Shown piece after piece: positions 1 to 6,628 of a stretch of DNA of 64,000 nucleotides; within the stretch, counting starts at the first letter, position 1; the number at the start of each line of letters is the position of its first letter. The notes beneath the pieces were generated by a model. That model did no database searches, was not told the origin of the DNA, and was given only the letters and a program-made list of their open reading frames with translations. Location of the stretch: positions 434,001 to 498,000 of the forward strand of contig NZ_JAHXYH010000003.1 of the NCBI RefSeq assembly GCF_019970065.1. The letters are read 5' to 3'. This DNA comes from Chryseobacterium sp. OSA05B (lineage in GTDB: Bacteria; Bacteroidota; Bacteroidia; Flavobacteriales; Weeksellaceae). Position numbers and translations under genes: made by a program.

Positions 1-615
1 ATCAATGATTTTTGTAGAAGCTGTCAATACTACATTCGCACCTAATACGGCTTCTTTTTCTACATGCACACCTTCTACCACTATACATCTTGAACCGATG
101 AAACAGTCGTCCTCAATGATCACAGGAGCTGCCTGTAATGGCTCCAATACACCACCAATACCTACACCACCACTCAGGTGAACGTTTTTACCGATCTGCG
201 CACAGCTTCCCACTGTAGCCCAAGTGTCTACCATAGTTCCAGAATCTACATAAGCTCCGATATTTACATAAGAAGGCATCAAAATAACACCTGAAGCTAC
301 GAAAGATCCTTCTCTGGCGATCGCATGCGGTACAACTCTCACTCCTTTTTCAGCATAATTTCTCTTCAAAGGAATTTTGTCATGAAATTCAAACGGACCT
401 ACTTCAATAGTTTCCATCTTCTGGATCGGGAAATACATTACTACGGCTTTCTTCACCCACTCATTCACCTGCCATCCGTTTTCCGTAGGCTGAGCAACAC
501 GAAGTTCTCCGGAATCCAATAAAGAAATAACCTCTCTTATCGCCTTCTGGCTGTCTTCGTTCTGTAATAAATCTCTATGATCCCAAATGTTTTCAATTGT
601 TTGTTGTAACGACAT
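1..615 (-). CDS. dapD: Tetrahydrodipicolinate N-succinyltransferase, 3' end outside window
   Basis: Cytoplasmic enzyme of the succinylase branch of lysine/diaminopimelate synthesis; it transfers succinyl from succinyl-CoA to tetrahydrodipicolinate. The ATG is at 613-615 ([15 protein letters not shown]) and 205 codons read to the left edge without a stop. The family is about 270 residues long, so the last quarter is missing. A helical N-terminal part is followed by hexapeptide-repeat beta-helix turns with the family signature [17 protein letters not shown], then [14 protein letters not shown] and a [11 protein letters not shown] turn. The homotrimer binds CoA between such helices (family knowledge). 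No partner gene is visible in the window. Identification is firm; only the 3' end is unseen. Confidence 0.95.
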   Translation of the reverse strand, partial: MSLQQTIENIWDHRDLLQNEDSQKAIREVISLLDSGELRVAQPTENGWQVNEWVKKAVVMYFPIQKMETIEVGPFEFHDKIPLKRNYAEKGVRVVPHAIAREGSFVASGVILMPSYVNIGAYVDSGTMVDTWATVGSCAQIGKNVHLSGGVGIGGVLEPLQAAPVIIEDDCFIGSRCIVVEGVHVEKEAVLGANVVLTASTKIID

Positions 616-755
616 GTTTCTTATTTGATTTTAGTATAAATTATGCCTGCAGCTTCCCACAGTTTTGAAGGTCAAAAGTACAAAAGATTGTTTTAGTATA
701 CAAGTTCCGAAACAAGTCTTATTTGGGAATTATTTTACGGTTCTTTCAAGTTGCA

Positions 756-1127
756 TTATTCAAGAATAATGAACTCCATCGTCTTATCAACGTGTTTTTG
801 CTCAACGATCCCTTTCGAATATTTAAGATTGGTAGCTGTATTATATTTTGTTAAATAAGCCACATTAATGTCAGAACTAAGTTCTTTGAGATCATCAGGA
901 ACGAGCGCTTTTATATTGAAAATCTCGTCTCCACATCTGATCTGCCCCTCCTGATCTTCCAAAAAAGTATTATACCAGCTCTTTTCTGCGAGGCCCCATG
1001 ATCTGGCAAAAATTCTGTCCTTAACCGTCACCATCCATATTTCAAGAAAAGTGGTTCTGTCGGGTCCGGCTTTTATTTCAGTAAGATTGTGGCTGTTGAT
1101 GTAATCCAGTGCTCTGTCTTTATTCAT
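756..1127 (-). CDS. DUF2255 family protein
   Basis: Small soluble protein of 123 residues, function unknown. I chose the internal Met (MNKDRALDYINSHN) at 1125-1127, because the upstream in-frame 15 residues are poorly protein-like and begin in AT-rich leader. The central part KAGPDRTTFLEIWMVTV...FARSWG..KSWY resembles the DUF2255 family, whose members carry a conserved Arg-Ser-Trp core; this assignment is from memory of the family. No signal peptide or membrane segment is present. It stands alone: dapD lies upstream on the same strand after about 140 non-coding bases, and the LytTR gene starts a separate unit on the other side. Confidence 0.7.
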   Translation of the reverse strand: MNKDRALDYINSHNLTEIKAGPDRTTFLEIWMVTVKDRIFARSWGLAEKSWYNTFLEDQEGQIRCGDEIFNIKALVPDDLKELSSDINVAYLTKYNTATNLKYSKGIVEQKHVDKTMEFIILE

Positions 1128-1232
1128 TGTTATTTTTTCACGAATGTAAAATGAATACAGGAGTTTAACCAATTTATTATTTGGTCTGAATGAAATATGA
1201 TGCGGAATGCTGATTTTCTGATGTTTTCTTTT

Positions 1233-1583
1233 TCAGAGCATCATCTTATTGAGTGCTGTAACCAGACAGTCTTTATAGCTTTTTGCCACGGTAATTTTCT
1301 GATCCTGGAGAACAAGCTGGTTGTCTTCGAAATATTCGATATTCGTTAAATTGACAATATAGGAATTGTGAATCCTCATGAATTCATCCGGAAGACTTTC
1401 AATCAAATCTTTAAGGGCTTTGTAGTAAATGTATTTTTTATTGGATGTGGTATTGATTTCCACATAATTTCCCAAACCTTTGATAATGGTAATATCTTTA
1501 AAGAACAATTTTACCAGTTTTTTATCTGTTTTAATAAACGCAAAGGTCCGGTTCTCCATATTAATGATCAGTTTAAATAACAT
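1233..1583 (-). CDS. Stand-alone LytTR DNA-binding domain protein
   Basis: At most 116 residues, nearly all of it a LytTR DNA-binding domain: KLVKLFFKDITIIKGLGNYV, then YYKALKDLIESLP, then FMRIHNSYIVNLTNIEYF, the usual end of the fold that contacts the major groove. There is no receiver domain, so it is not a classical response regulator; such orphans act as direct DNA binders or receive input from a partner. Its first ATG lies one base after the stop of the NlpC/P60 gene, which implies one transcript. An alternative start is the Met at 1557-1559 (MENRTFAFIK), and this is the more domain-like N-terminus. Its target is unknown. Confidence 0.8.
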   Translation of the reverse strand: MLFKLIINMENRTFAFIKTDKKLVKLFFKDITIIKGLGNYVEINTTSNKKYIYYKALKDLIESLPDEFMRIHNSYIVNLTNIEYFEDNQLVLQDQKITVAKSYKDCLVTALNKMML

Positions 1584-1584
1584 C

Positions 1585-2163
1585 CTATAAAACTCTCTGG
1601 GCGTGCAGATAAGCTTTGTTCCAGTATTTTTCGTTCAATGAAGAAATCATGACTCCTTTTGAGGTGGAAGCGTGGATGAATCTTACTTCTCCATCAGCAC
1701 CAATATCATGAACGATTCCCACATGAGAAACCCTGCTGCCTCCGGCTGTCGCAAAAAACAACAAATCTCCAGGTTTCACTTCTTTGATATCGATTTTCAT
1801 TCCTGCACCTGCCTGATCTGAAGATCTGCGTGGCAGTGAAAAATCATTTTCTTCAAAAACTTTTACAGTAAATCCGGAGCAGTCAAAACCTGAAGAGGTA
1901 TTTCCACCGAATTTGTATGGTGTTCCGATGTATTTTTCAGCATCTTTCAGAATATCGCTGACGGATCTGGAGATCTTTCCATCAAATTTAGAATCCAGTT
2001 TTCTCAGATTTTCAGCTTTCGCAACGGTTTTGGTTCCTGCATTTTTTTTGGAAGATACATTTTTCGAAGATCCACAGGAAACAACAATGGCAGAGGCAAT
2101 CAGCAGAACAGAAATCTGCTTTATTCTTAAGTTTTTTTCAAATAATCCCGGTTTCATAGTCAT
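1585..2163 (-). CDS. NlpC/P60 family cell-wall peptidase, lipoprotein
   Basis: Predicted lipoprotein endopeptidase that cleaves peptidoglycan stem peptides. The N-terminus has a hydrophobic stretch ending in a lipobox (IVVSCGSS, Cys30), then a Ser/Lys-rich linker to about residue 60, then the NlpC/P60 domain. The catalytic Cys95 is in GFDCSGFTV, His147 in SRVSHVGIV, and the third polar residue His164 in RFIHAS, so the triad looks intact. PGDLLFF is the typical loop before the catalytic His. It is first in a unit with the LytTR gene (one-base gap). A TAnnTTTG promoter box lies about 30 bases upstream of the start. ATG choice is between Met1 and Met3 and has no effect on the mature protein. Confidence 0.9.
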   Translation of the reverse strand: MTMKPGLFEKNLRIKQISVLLIASAIVVSCGSSKNVSSKKNAGTKTVAKAENLRKLDSKFDGKISRSVSDILKDAEKYIGTPYKFGGNTSSGFDCSGFTVKVFEENDFSLPRRSSDQAGAGMKIDIKEVKPGDLLFFATAGGSRVSHVGIVHDIGADGEVRFIHASTSKGVMISSLNEKYWNKAYLHAQRVL

Positions 2164-2193
2164 CTGATTTTAAATGAAGTAACTAATTATGTA

Positions 2194-2201
2194 CAAATAT
2201 A
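2194..2201 (-). promoter_or_regulatory. Bacteroidota -7 promoter box for the NlpC/LytTR unit
   Basis: On the minus strand this reads TATATTTG, a match to the TAnnTTTG -7 element used by the Bacteroidota primary sigma factor. It lies about 30 bases before the NlpC/P60 ATG. I do not see a clear TTTG -33 element at the usual distance. Confidence 0.5.
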
Positions 2202-2285
2202 CATTTTATATTTAAATTATAAAATAACTATACTACAACTATATGATAAATATATGTTAAAATTTTAATTTCTCTTATTTATTAG

Positions 2286-2293
2286 TATATTTG
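2286..2293 (+). promoter_or_regulatory. -7 promoter box for the orphan gene at 2310
   Basis: Reads TATATTTG, an exact TAnnTTTG match, 16 bases upstream of the ATG at 2310. The -33 TTG element is not evident. Confidence 0.45.
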
Positions 2294-2309
2294 AATTCAA
2301 TTTTGCAAT

Positions 2310-2963
2310 ATGGCAACCTACGAAAGTTTAATAAAAATCAACGGGAGTATAGGCGATCTGGTTTTTTACAACCTGAACGGGAAAAATGTAGTGCGGAAAA
2401 AAAGTGGATTTAATAAAGATGCCTTCAAAAAAAGTCCTTCTTATGAGAAAGTAAGGCAGAACAGCTCTGAATTCGGGCATTGTTCCAAAGCTGGAAAAAC
2501 GATACGAAGCTGCATTGAAAGCTATACGAAAGAAGCGGGAGATCCTCTACTCTATCAGAAATTCGCCAAGTTAATGACTCTTATTAAAGATCTTGATACG
2601 GTTTCAGAACGGGGAAGAAGAACGGTACAGAATGGACTTTTGAAGGAAGAAGGATTAAAATTGCTGAAAGGATTCCGGTTTGGAGAAAAAGAAAATATTC
2701 ATCCGGAAGTTTATGTTTCTGAGGAAAAAGACCACAGAGTTCTACATTGGGGAAATCAAATTTCAGGAAATGAAATGATGATTATCACGATACAACCTGA
2801 TTTTGATGCTTATGCTGCGGAGTATTTTGAAGAGAAGGTTTTTGTGAAGCAAAAGAGAGAGATTTATTTTGAAAAACATTTTTCAGAGGCAACGCTCCTG
2901 CTCTACTTTTTAGTAATCCGAAATAAGGAAGAAATTATTCAGATGGGGTTTGTTGGGATGTAG
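2310..2963 (+). CDS. Conserved flavobacterial protein of unknown function
   Basis: Soluble, Lys/Glu-rich protein of 217 residues that I recognise only as a type seen in Chryseobacterium-like genomes; no function is known to me. It starts MATYESLIKINGSIGDLVFYN and has neither signal peptide nor membrane segment. The first 110 residues are basic and helical (FKKSPSYEKVRQNSSEFGHC), the rest has a beta-rich pattern. A TAnnTTTG box (2286-2293) sits only 16 bases before the ATG, so the leader is very short. A hexanucleotide microsatellite begins 14 bases after the stop codon. It has no operon partner. Confidence 0.75.
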   Translation: MATYESLIKINGSIGDLVFYNLNGKNVVRKKSGFNKDAFKKSPSYEKVRQNSSEFGHCSKAGKTIRSCIESYTKEAGDPLLYQKFAKLMTLIKDLDTVSERGRRTVQNGLLKEEGLKLLKGFRFGEKENIHPEVYVSEEKDHRVLHWGNQISGNEMMIITIQPDFDAYAAEYFEEKVFVKQKREIYFEKHFSEATLLLYFLVIRNKEEIIQMGFVGM

Positions 2964-2976
2964 AGACTAAGACTGA

Positions 2977-3030
2977 GGTTAAGGTTAAGGTTAAGGTTAA
3001 GGTTAAGGTTAAGGTTAAGGTTAAGGTTAA
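2977..3030. repeat. Hexanucleotide microsatellite, nine perfect GGTTAA units
   Basis: Nine uninterrupted copies of GGTTAA, followed by GG, starting 14 bases after the stop codon of the gene at 2310. A degenerate copy (GACTAA/GACTGA) precedes the array. Perfect tandem copies of this kind change number by slippage. It lies outside any recognised gene, between the 3' ends of two convergent genes. Confidence 0.95.
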
Positions 3031-3079
3031 GGAAGTTCACAATTTTAATTTAATGACCCCGAATCAGTACAAATAAAAA

Positions 3080-3103
3080 AGCCTGCAGAGTGATCTGCAG
3101 GCT
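3080..3103 (-). terminator. Intrinsic terminator, probably bidirectional
   Basis: Arms GCCTGCAG (3081-3088) and CTGCAGGC (3095-3102) with a 6-base loop, flanked by A-run on the left and T-run on the right. It ends the lipoprotein gene at 3111 and can also stop transcripts from the gene at 2310. Confidence 0.85.
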
Positions 3104-3110
3104 TTCTGTT

Positions 3111-3479
3111 TTATTTCTTGTCTCCTGTCCAGGTACCGGATCTTGCCGGTGTAGGAACAGCGTTTGACCAGCTTCCGTTTCCTTTTTTCTCTCTTGAAAG
3201 GGTTCCTTTGAATTCTCCATCTGAAGGAAGCCCGATTACAGCGGTAAGATCGCCGGTTTCAGTTAAGTGTCCGGAAATATTATAATTTTCATCATTTACT
3301 GTAGAATGCATGGTTCCGGTTACTTTTCCATCGCTGGCTACCACAAGGTTCCAGGTTCCATCATCGCTTCCCGTATACTTTCCTGCCCACGTTCCTATAT
3401 AATCATAAATGGTGTCGTCATCAGAACTGCATCCGATAAATAAAAAAGCTGTAAAAAGAAGTAAAAAAAGTTTCTTCAT
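3111..3479 (-). CDS. Small lipoprotein of unknown function
   Basis: 122 residues. The N-terminus MKKLFLLLFTAFLFIGCSSDDD is a lipoprotein signal peptide with the modified Cys at about residue 17; the acidic SDDD after it fits the surface-export or sorting signal reported for Bacteroidota lipoproteins. The mature part is rich in Gly, Thr and Trp with alternating strands (IGTWAGKYTGSDDGTWNL, GKVTGTMHST, SGTWTGDKK), suggesting a small beta-sandwich or lipocalin-like fold, but I do not recognise a family. It is a single-gene unit ended by the hairpin just downstream. Confidence 0.8.
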   Translation of the reverse strand: MKKLFLLLFTAFLFIGCSSDDDTIYDYIGTWAGKYTGSDDGTWNLVVASDGKVTGTMHSTVNDENYNISGHLTETGDLTAVIGLPSDGEFKGTLSREKKGNGSWSNAVPTPARSGTWTGDKK

Positions 3480-3905
3480 AGTTTCTAATAGTTTTATAAC
3501 CTAATCAAATTTATTATTATCTGTTTAAATTCCGTTCCTGAAACAGAGAACTGAATTAATATTCATTTTTTTCCGCCTTGTTCCGTGCAAATCTACTAAT
3601 TTTTTTATTCAGATTATCTGAATTTTAATCAGCTGTTTATATTTTTATGAATTCGGCTCATATTTTGGCTAAAATACGATTATTTCCCAAATGGAAAGAA
3701 GCAATTACACGGCAACTTTTCAAAAATATATGCCAATATCGACATTGGTAATATTTCAATATAATACGTTTATTTTATATAAATTTTCCATGATAAATTA
3801 TTTTTATCCTAATATTTGTAATTTAAATGAAATTTGTTTTCGTGGTAGCAAATATTTCTTAATTTAGTGAAAAATCTAAAAAATCATTAAAACCCAATAA
3901 TTAAC
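3480..3905. other. AT-rich divergent intergenic region
   Basis: 426 bases between two divergent genes for exported proteins. It must hold both promoters, but no exact TTTG-N19-TAnnTTTG pair is visible. I see no ORF, strong hairpin or repeat. Confidence 0.5.
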
Positions 3906-4589
3906 ATGAAAACAAGAATAATCTTTTTTGTTGCAGTCGCTTTTTTCAGCAGCTTGAAATCTCAGGTAGGGATTAATACAGAAACGCCTTCCCATACTTT
4001 GGATGTAAACGGATTGGTAAGAGTGAGAGGTCTGGCCAACGCTGAGAATAAAATTGTGGCCGCCAATGCACAGGGCGTTTTAACCCTTCTCTCTCCTGAA
4101 GAAATTTTTTCTCCAAAAGCATTACTGAATACTTCTACATCAGCTGCGGAACAAAGACTGACGATATATGAAGGACAGTGTTTTCAGCCTACTGATAACG
4201 CTTCTTCCTGTACAGTGAGAGTAAATCATTACAGTTCATGTGTTGGTTTTACCCGTGCGGTAGATACCCAGATTGTGATAGGACAAACTATCAACACGGG
4301 TAACGGACAATTTTTAGGAACATGGGCACCCAGATTTATTGATCACAAAGGTTATTTAGGAGGCATAACAGCCGCTGAGCAGATTGCTCCCGACTATCCA
4401 AGAATCTCCTATCCTACTGCCAATTCTTCCAACTATTTGGGAAGCGGCAGTTTCTCAGGTCAATGTAATGCTGATCTTGTAACGACGATTAACCAGACCA
4501 CCGGTGATGTTAAGATAGAATCTGTAAAGAGAAGTATGTTTGCCCACCTGGTATACCTTCTATCCATTTCGCGCTCAAGAAGTAACTAG
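3906..4589 (+). CDS. Exported protein with flavobacterial 'GINTxxPxxxLDVNG' head
   Basis: 227 residues with signal peptide MKTRIIFFVAVAFFSSLKSQ. Right after it comes VGINTETPSHTLDVNG, a motif very common at the mature N-terminus of surface and structural proteins of Flavobacteriia. The middle contains several Cys (GQCFQPTDNASSCTV, SSCVGF, GQCNAD) that could form disulfides outside the cytoplasm. The function is unknown; a cell-surface role is inferred from the signal peptide and head motif only. The gene ends 25 bases before a strong terminator and has no operon partner. Confidence 0.75.
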   Translation: MKTRIIFFVAVAFFSSLKSQVGINTETPSHTLDVNGLVRVRGLANAENKIVAANAQGVLTLLSPEEIFSPKALLNTSTSAAEQRLTIYEGQCFQPTDNASSCTVRVNHYSSCVGFTRAVDTQIVIGQTINTGNGQFLGTWAPRFIDHKGYLGGITAAEQIAPDYPRISYPTANSSNYLGSGSFSGQCNADLVTTINQTTGDVKIESVKRSMFAHLVYLLSISRSRSN

Positions 4590-4614
4590 AAACCAATCTT
4601 TTTCAAATATAAGG

Positions 4615-4648
4615 ATAGCTGCATTGTTATGATGCAGCTATTTTTTTC
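4615..4648 (+). terminator. Intrinsic terminator
   Basis: Ten-base arms ATAGCTGCAT (4615-4624) and ATGCAGCTAT (4632-4641) with a 7-base loop, followed by a T-run. It ends the transcript of the gene at 3906. Confidence 0.85.
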
Positions 4649-4749
4649 AGGAACATAAGGTTTTCAGTGATTTAATCACAAAATCTTATGCCTTTCTTTA
4701 TATTTGGATACTGATTAATAAGTTCTGTAACATTCTAAAAGGTAATACC

Positions 4750-5378
4750 ATGAAAATAGTAAAGGCTGCTGAGGCATTTGACAAATCGGCAAAAATCTAT
4801 CAGGATAAATTTATGGATGTAAGTTTGTTTGCAGATACATTTAATTTTTTCTGTGATCATATAGAAGCCGATGATGCCGAGATTTTGGATATTGCCTGCG
4901 GTCCGGGAAATATCACAAAGTATATCCTGGACAGAAAACCTGATTATAAAGTTTTGGGAATCGACCTGTCACCAAAGATGCTGGATCTCGCTCAGGCTAA
5001 TAATCCTGTGCGTCATTTCAACTTATGGATTGCCGGGACATCGCGCAGATTGAAAAACAATTTGACGGAATCATCTGTGGTTTTTGCCTGCCCTATCTTG
5101 TTCGTGAAGAAGCGCTTGATCTCATCGCTCAGGTATCCAAATTGTTAAAACCAGGAGGCGTATTTTATCTGAGCACGATGGAAGATGACTATACAAAATC
5201 CAGATTTCAGACCTCCAGTACCGGTGATCAGGTGTATGTGAACTATCACCAGGAGGATTATTTAACGGAAGCCTTTGAGGTGCATCATTTTGAGGTGATC
5301 AATTTACAACGCATTACTTCTTGTGATAAAGATGATGTCGTGATCACAGATCTGGTATTAACCGGAAAACTGATTTAA
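4750..5378 (+). pseudogene. Class I SAM-dependent methyltransferase, frameshifted
   Basis: Two overlapping reading frames together make one methyltransferase of about 209 residues. The first (4750-about 5022) has the SAM-binding motif I ILDIACGPGNIT and motif II VLGIDLSPKMLDLAQANNP. The second (about 5025-5378) continues with MDCRDIAQIEKQFDGIICGF, LLKPGGVFYLST and a C-terminal VLTGKLI. The frames differ by +2, as expected from loss of one base near 5019-5024 (after HFN, before MDCRD). Left as is, the product ends at 5148 with a scrambled tail. It could be a real recent pseudogene or an assembly error. The substrate is unknown. The AraC-type gene converges 10 bases after its stop. Confidence 0.85.
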
Positions 5379-5388
5379 ATATGAATCA

Positions 5389-6198
5389 TCAAACCTTTTC
5401 CATTGAATACAATCTGGTGATATTTTTAAATGGGAAATCGTAAGTTCTATGAAAAAATTTATACATATTACTGTACTCGGCAAATTTATATTTGTAGACA
5501 ATTTCTTTGACCATCAGATTTGAAAACATCAAATCATCCACAACATCTATCATCTTAAGCTTAATGGTAAAATCGTAAAAGGTAGTCCCAAAGTACTGCC
5601 TGCAATCTTTTTGAAACTGCAGATAGCTTAGGTTGTTTATTTTGCTTAAATCCCTGATGTGAACGGACGGATCTGCCTTAAATTTCAGAAGGATATCGTC
5701 CAGATAATTTAAAGTGTGATCGGAAAAATTCATCTGCCGCACATCCATTCTGAATTCATGAAAAAAACTTTGGGCTGTCTGTGTAGAATGATCAATGACA
5801 CAAAGCCCGAACAGAGCTGAAAAATCTGAAAAACCCCTAAAATATTTCAGGTGCAGCGGTACAACACTATATCCGGAACCCAAAGGCTGATCAGATGCAG
5901 ATTTTATCATCTCATGAAGATAAGACCGGGTCTCCGTGTCTAATTGTTCACCACAGAATATTTCACCCTCATCCTGATGATGAACCTGTATTTCCCTTAC
6001 GGTATATAAATAATCACCGGGCACAATTTCAAGAGCCTTGAATAGGGCAATATAGGTATCCATTACCAACTGAGTGTAATCAGTAATCTGTTTTTCAGGT
6101 AAATTTTCCGGGTTTTTATGATTGGATAAAAATTCAGACAATAATTGTACAGCCCTATTCATTCTTCGCTCAATCAGAGAAAGAAGTCTGACATTCAT
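5389..6198 (-). CDS. AraC-family transcriptional regulator
   Basis: 269 residues. The C-terminal third (about 180-262) looks like a divergent AraC-type double helix-turn-helix: IRDLSKINNLSYLQFQKDC, then a second helix pair VVDDLMFSNLMVKEIVYKY and EYSNMYKFFHRTYDFP. The N-terminal about 170 residues is an unassigned sensory region with no membrane segment, so this is a one-component cytoplasmic regulator. It is transcribed away from the outer-membrane/RiPP cluster that starts 430 bases to its right, so it is a plausible but unproven regulator of that cluster. It converges on the frameshifted methyltransferase. Confidence 0.75.
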   Translation of the reverse strand: MNVRLLSLIERRMNRAVQLLSEFLSNHKNPENLPEKQITDYTQLVMDTYIALFKALEIVPGDYLYTVREIQVHHQDEGEIFCGEQLDTETRSYLHEMIKSASDQPLGSGYSVVPLHLKYFRGFSDFSALFGLCVIDHSTQTAQSFFHEFRMDVRQMNFSDHTLNYLDDILLKFKADPSVHIRDLSKINNLSYLQFQKDCRQYFGTTFYDFTIKLKMIDVVDDLMFSNLMVKEIVYKYKFAEYSNMYKFFHRTYDFPFKNITRLYSMEKV

Positions 6199-6628
6199 AA
6201 TTGATTGTTTTCATAGTTAGGTTTATTTCTTTACATTAAATCACTTAATAGCGACTAATATATATTAAAAATATGTTAAATTCAAATATATTTTAAAAGA
6301 AAAGTAATTATTTTTTTTTATTTCCTTCATAAAGGATTCTCCTCCAGCATTAAAAATATTCCGGTTTCGATTTTCAGTCAGAGTATGGTAATCGTTTTTC
6401 ATTTCCGACAAGATCAATCATTGACATTTTTTTTATTTCAAGCCGATCTCAATAAAACAAAATCACCACGAAGTGATATTAAAAACTTTAGAGGTAAATA
6501 AAAATAAATTTTACTTCAATTTTAACTTATTGATAATTAATAAATTATACTATTAACCCTAAATAAAAATTATTTTTTATTTGAAAATTTAAAAAATATT
6601 ATTTCCTTAGTCGGAGAAAAAACTAGAA
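6199..6628. other. AT-rich divergent intergenic region before the RiPP cluster
   Basis: 430 bases between the AraC-type regulator and the outer-membrane barrel gene, very AT-rich near 6500-6600. One small inverted repeat (ATCAC-CACGAA-GTGAT, near 6461-6476) is present. I see no coding potential. Regulatory sites for both divergent genes must lie here. Confidence 0.5.

Noticed and set aside
1128..1172. N-terminal extension of the DUF2255 protein
   Set aside because: Begins in the AT-rich leader and does not look like the family's start; the internal Met fits.
2977..3030. Telomere-like repeat
   Set aside because: GGTTAA resembles eukaryotic telomere units only by chance; flanks are ordinary bacterial genes.
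4500..4589. Possible frameshift near the 3' end of the exported protein gene
   Set aside because: Two other frames also stay open to near the terminator, but the annotated frame gives a coherent strand pattern and its stop lies before the terminator; no homologue available to decide.
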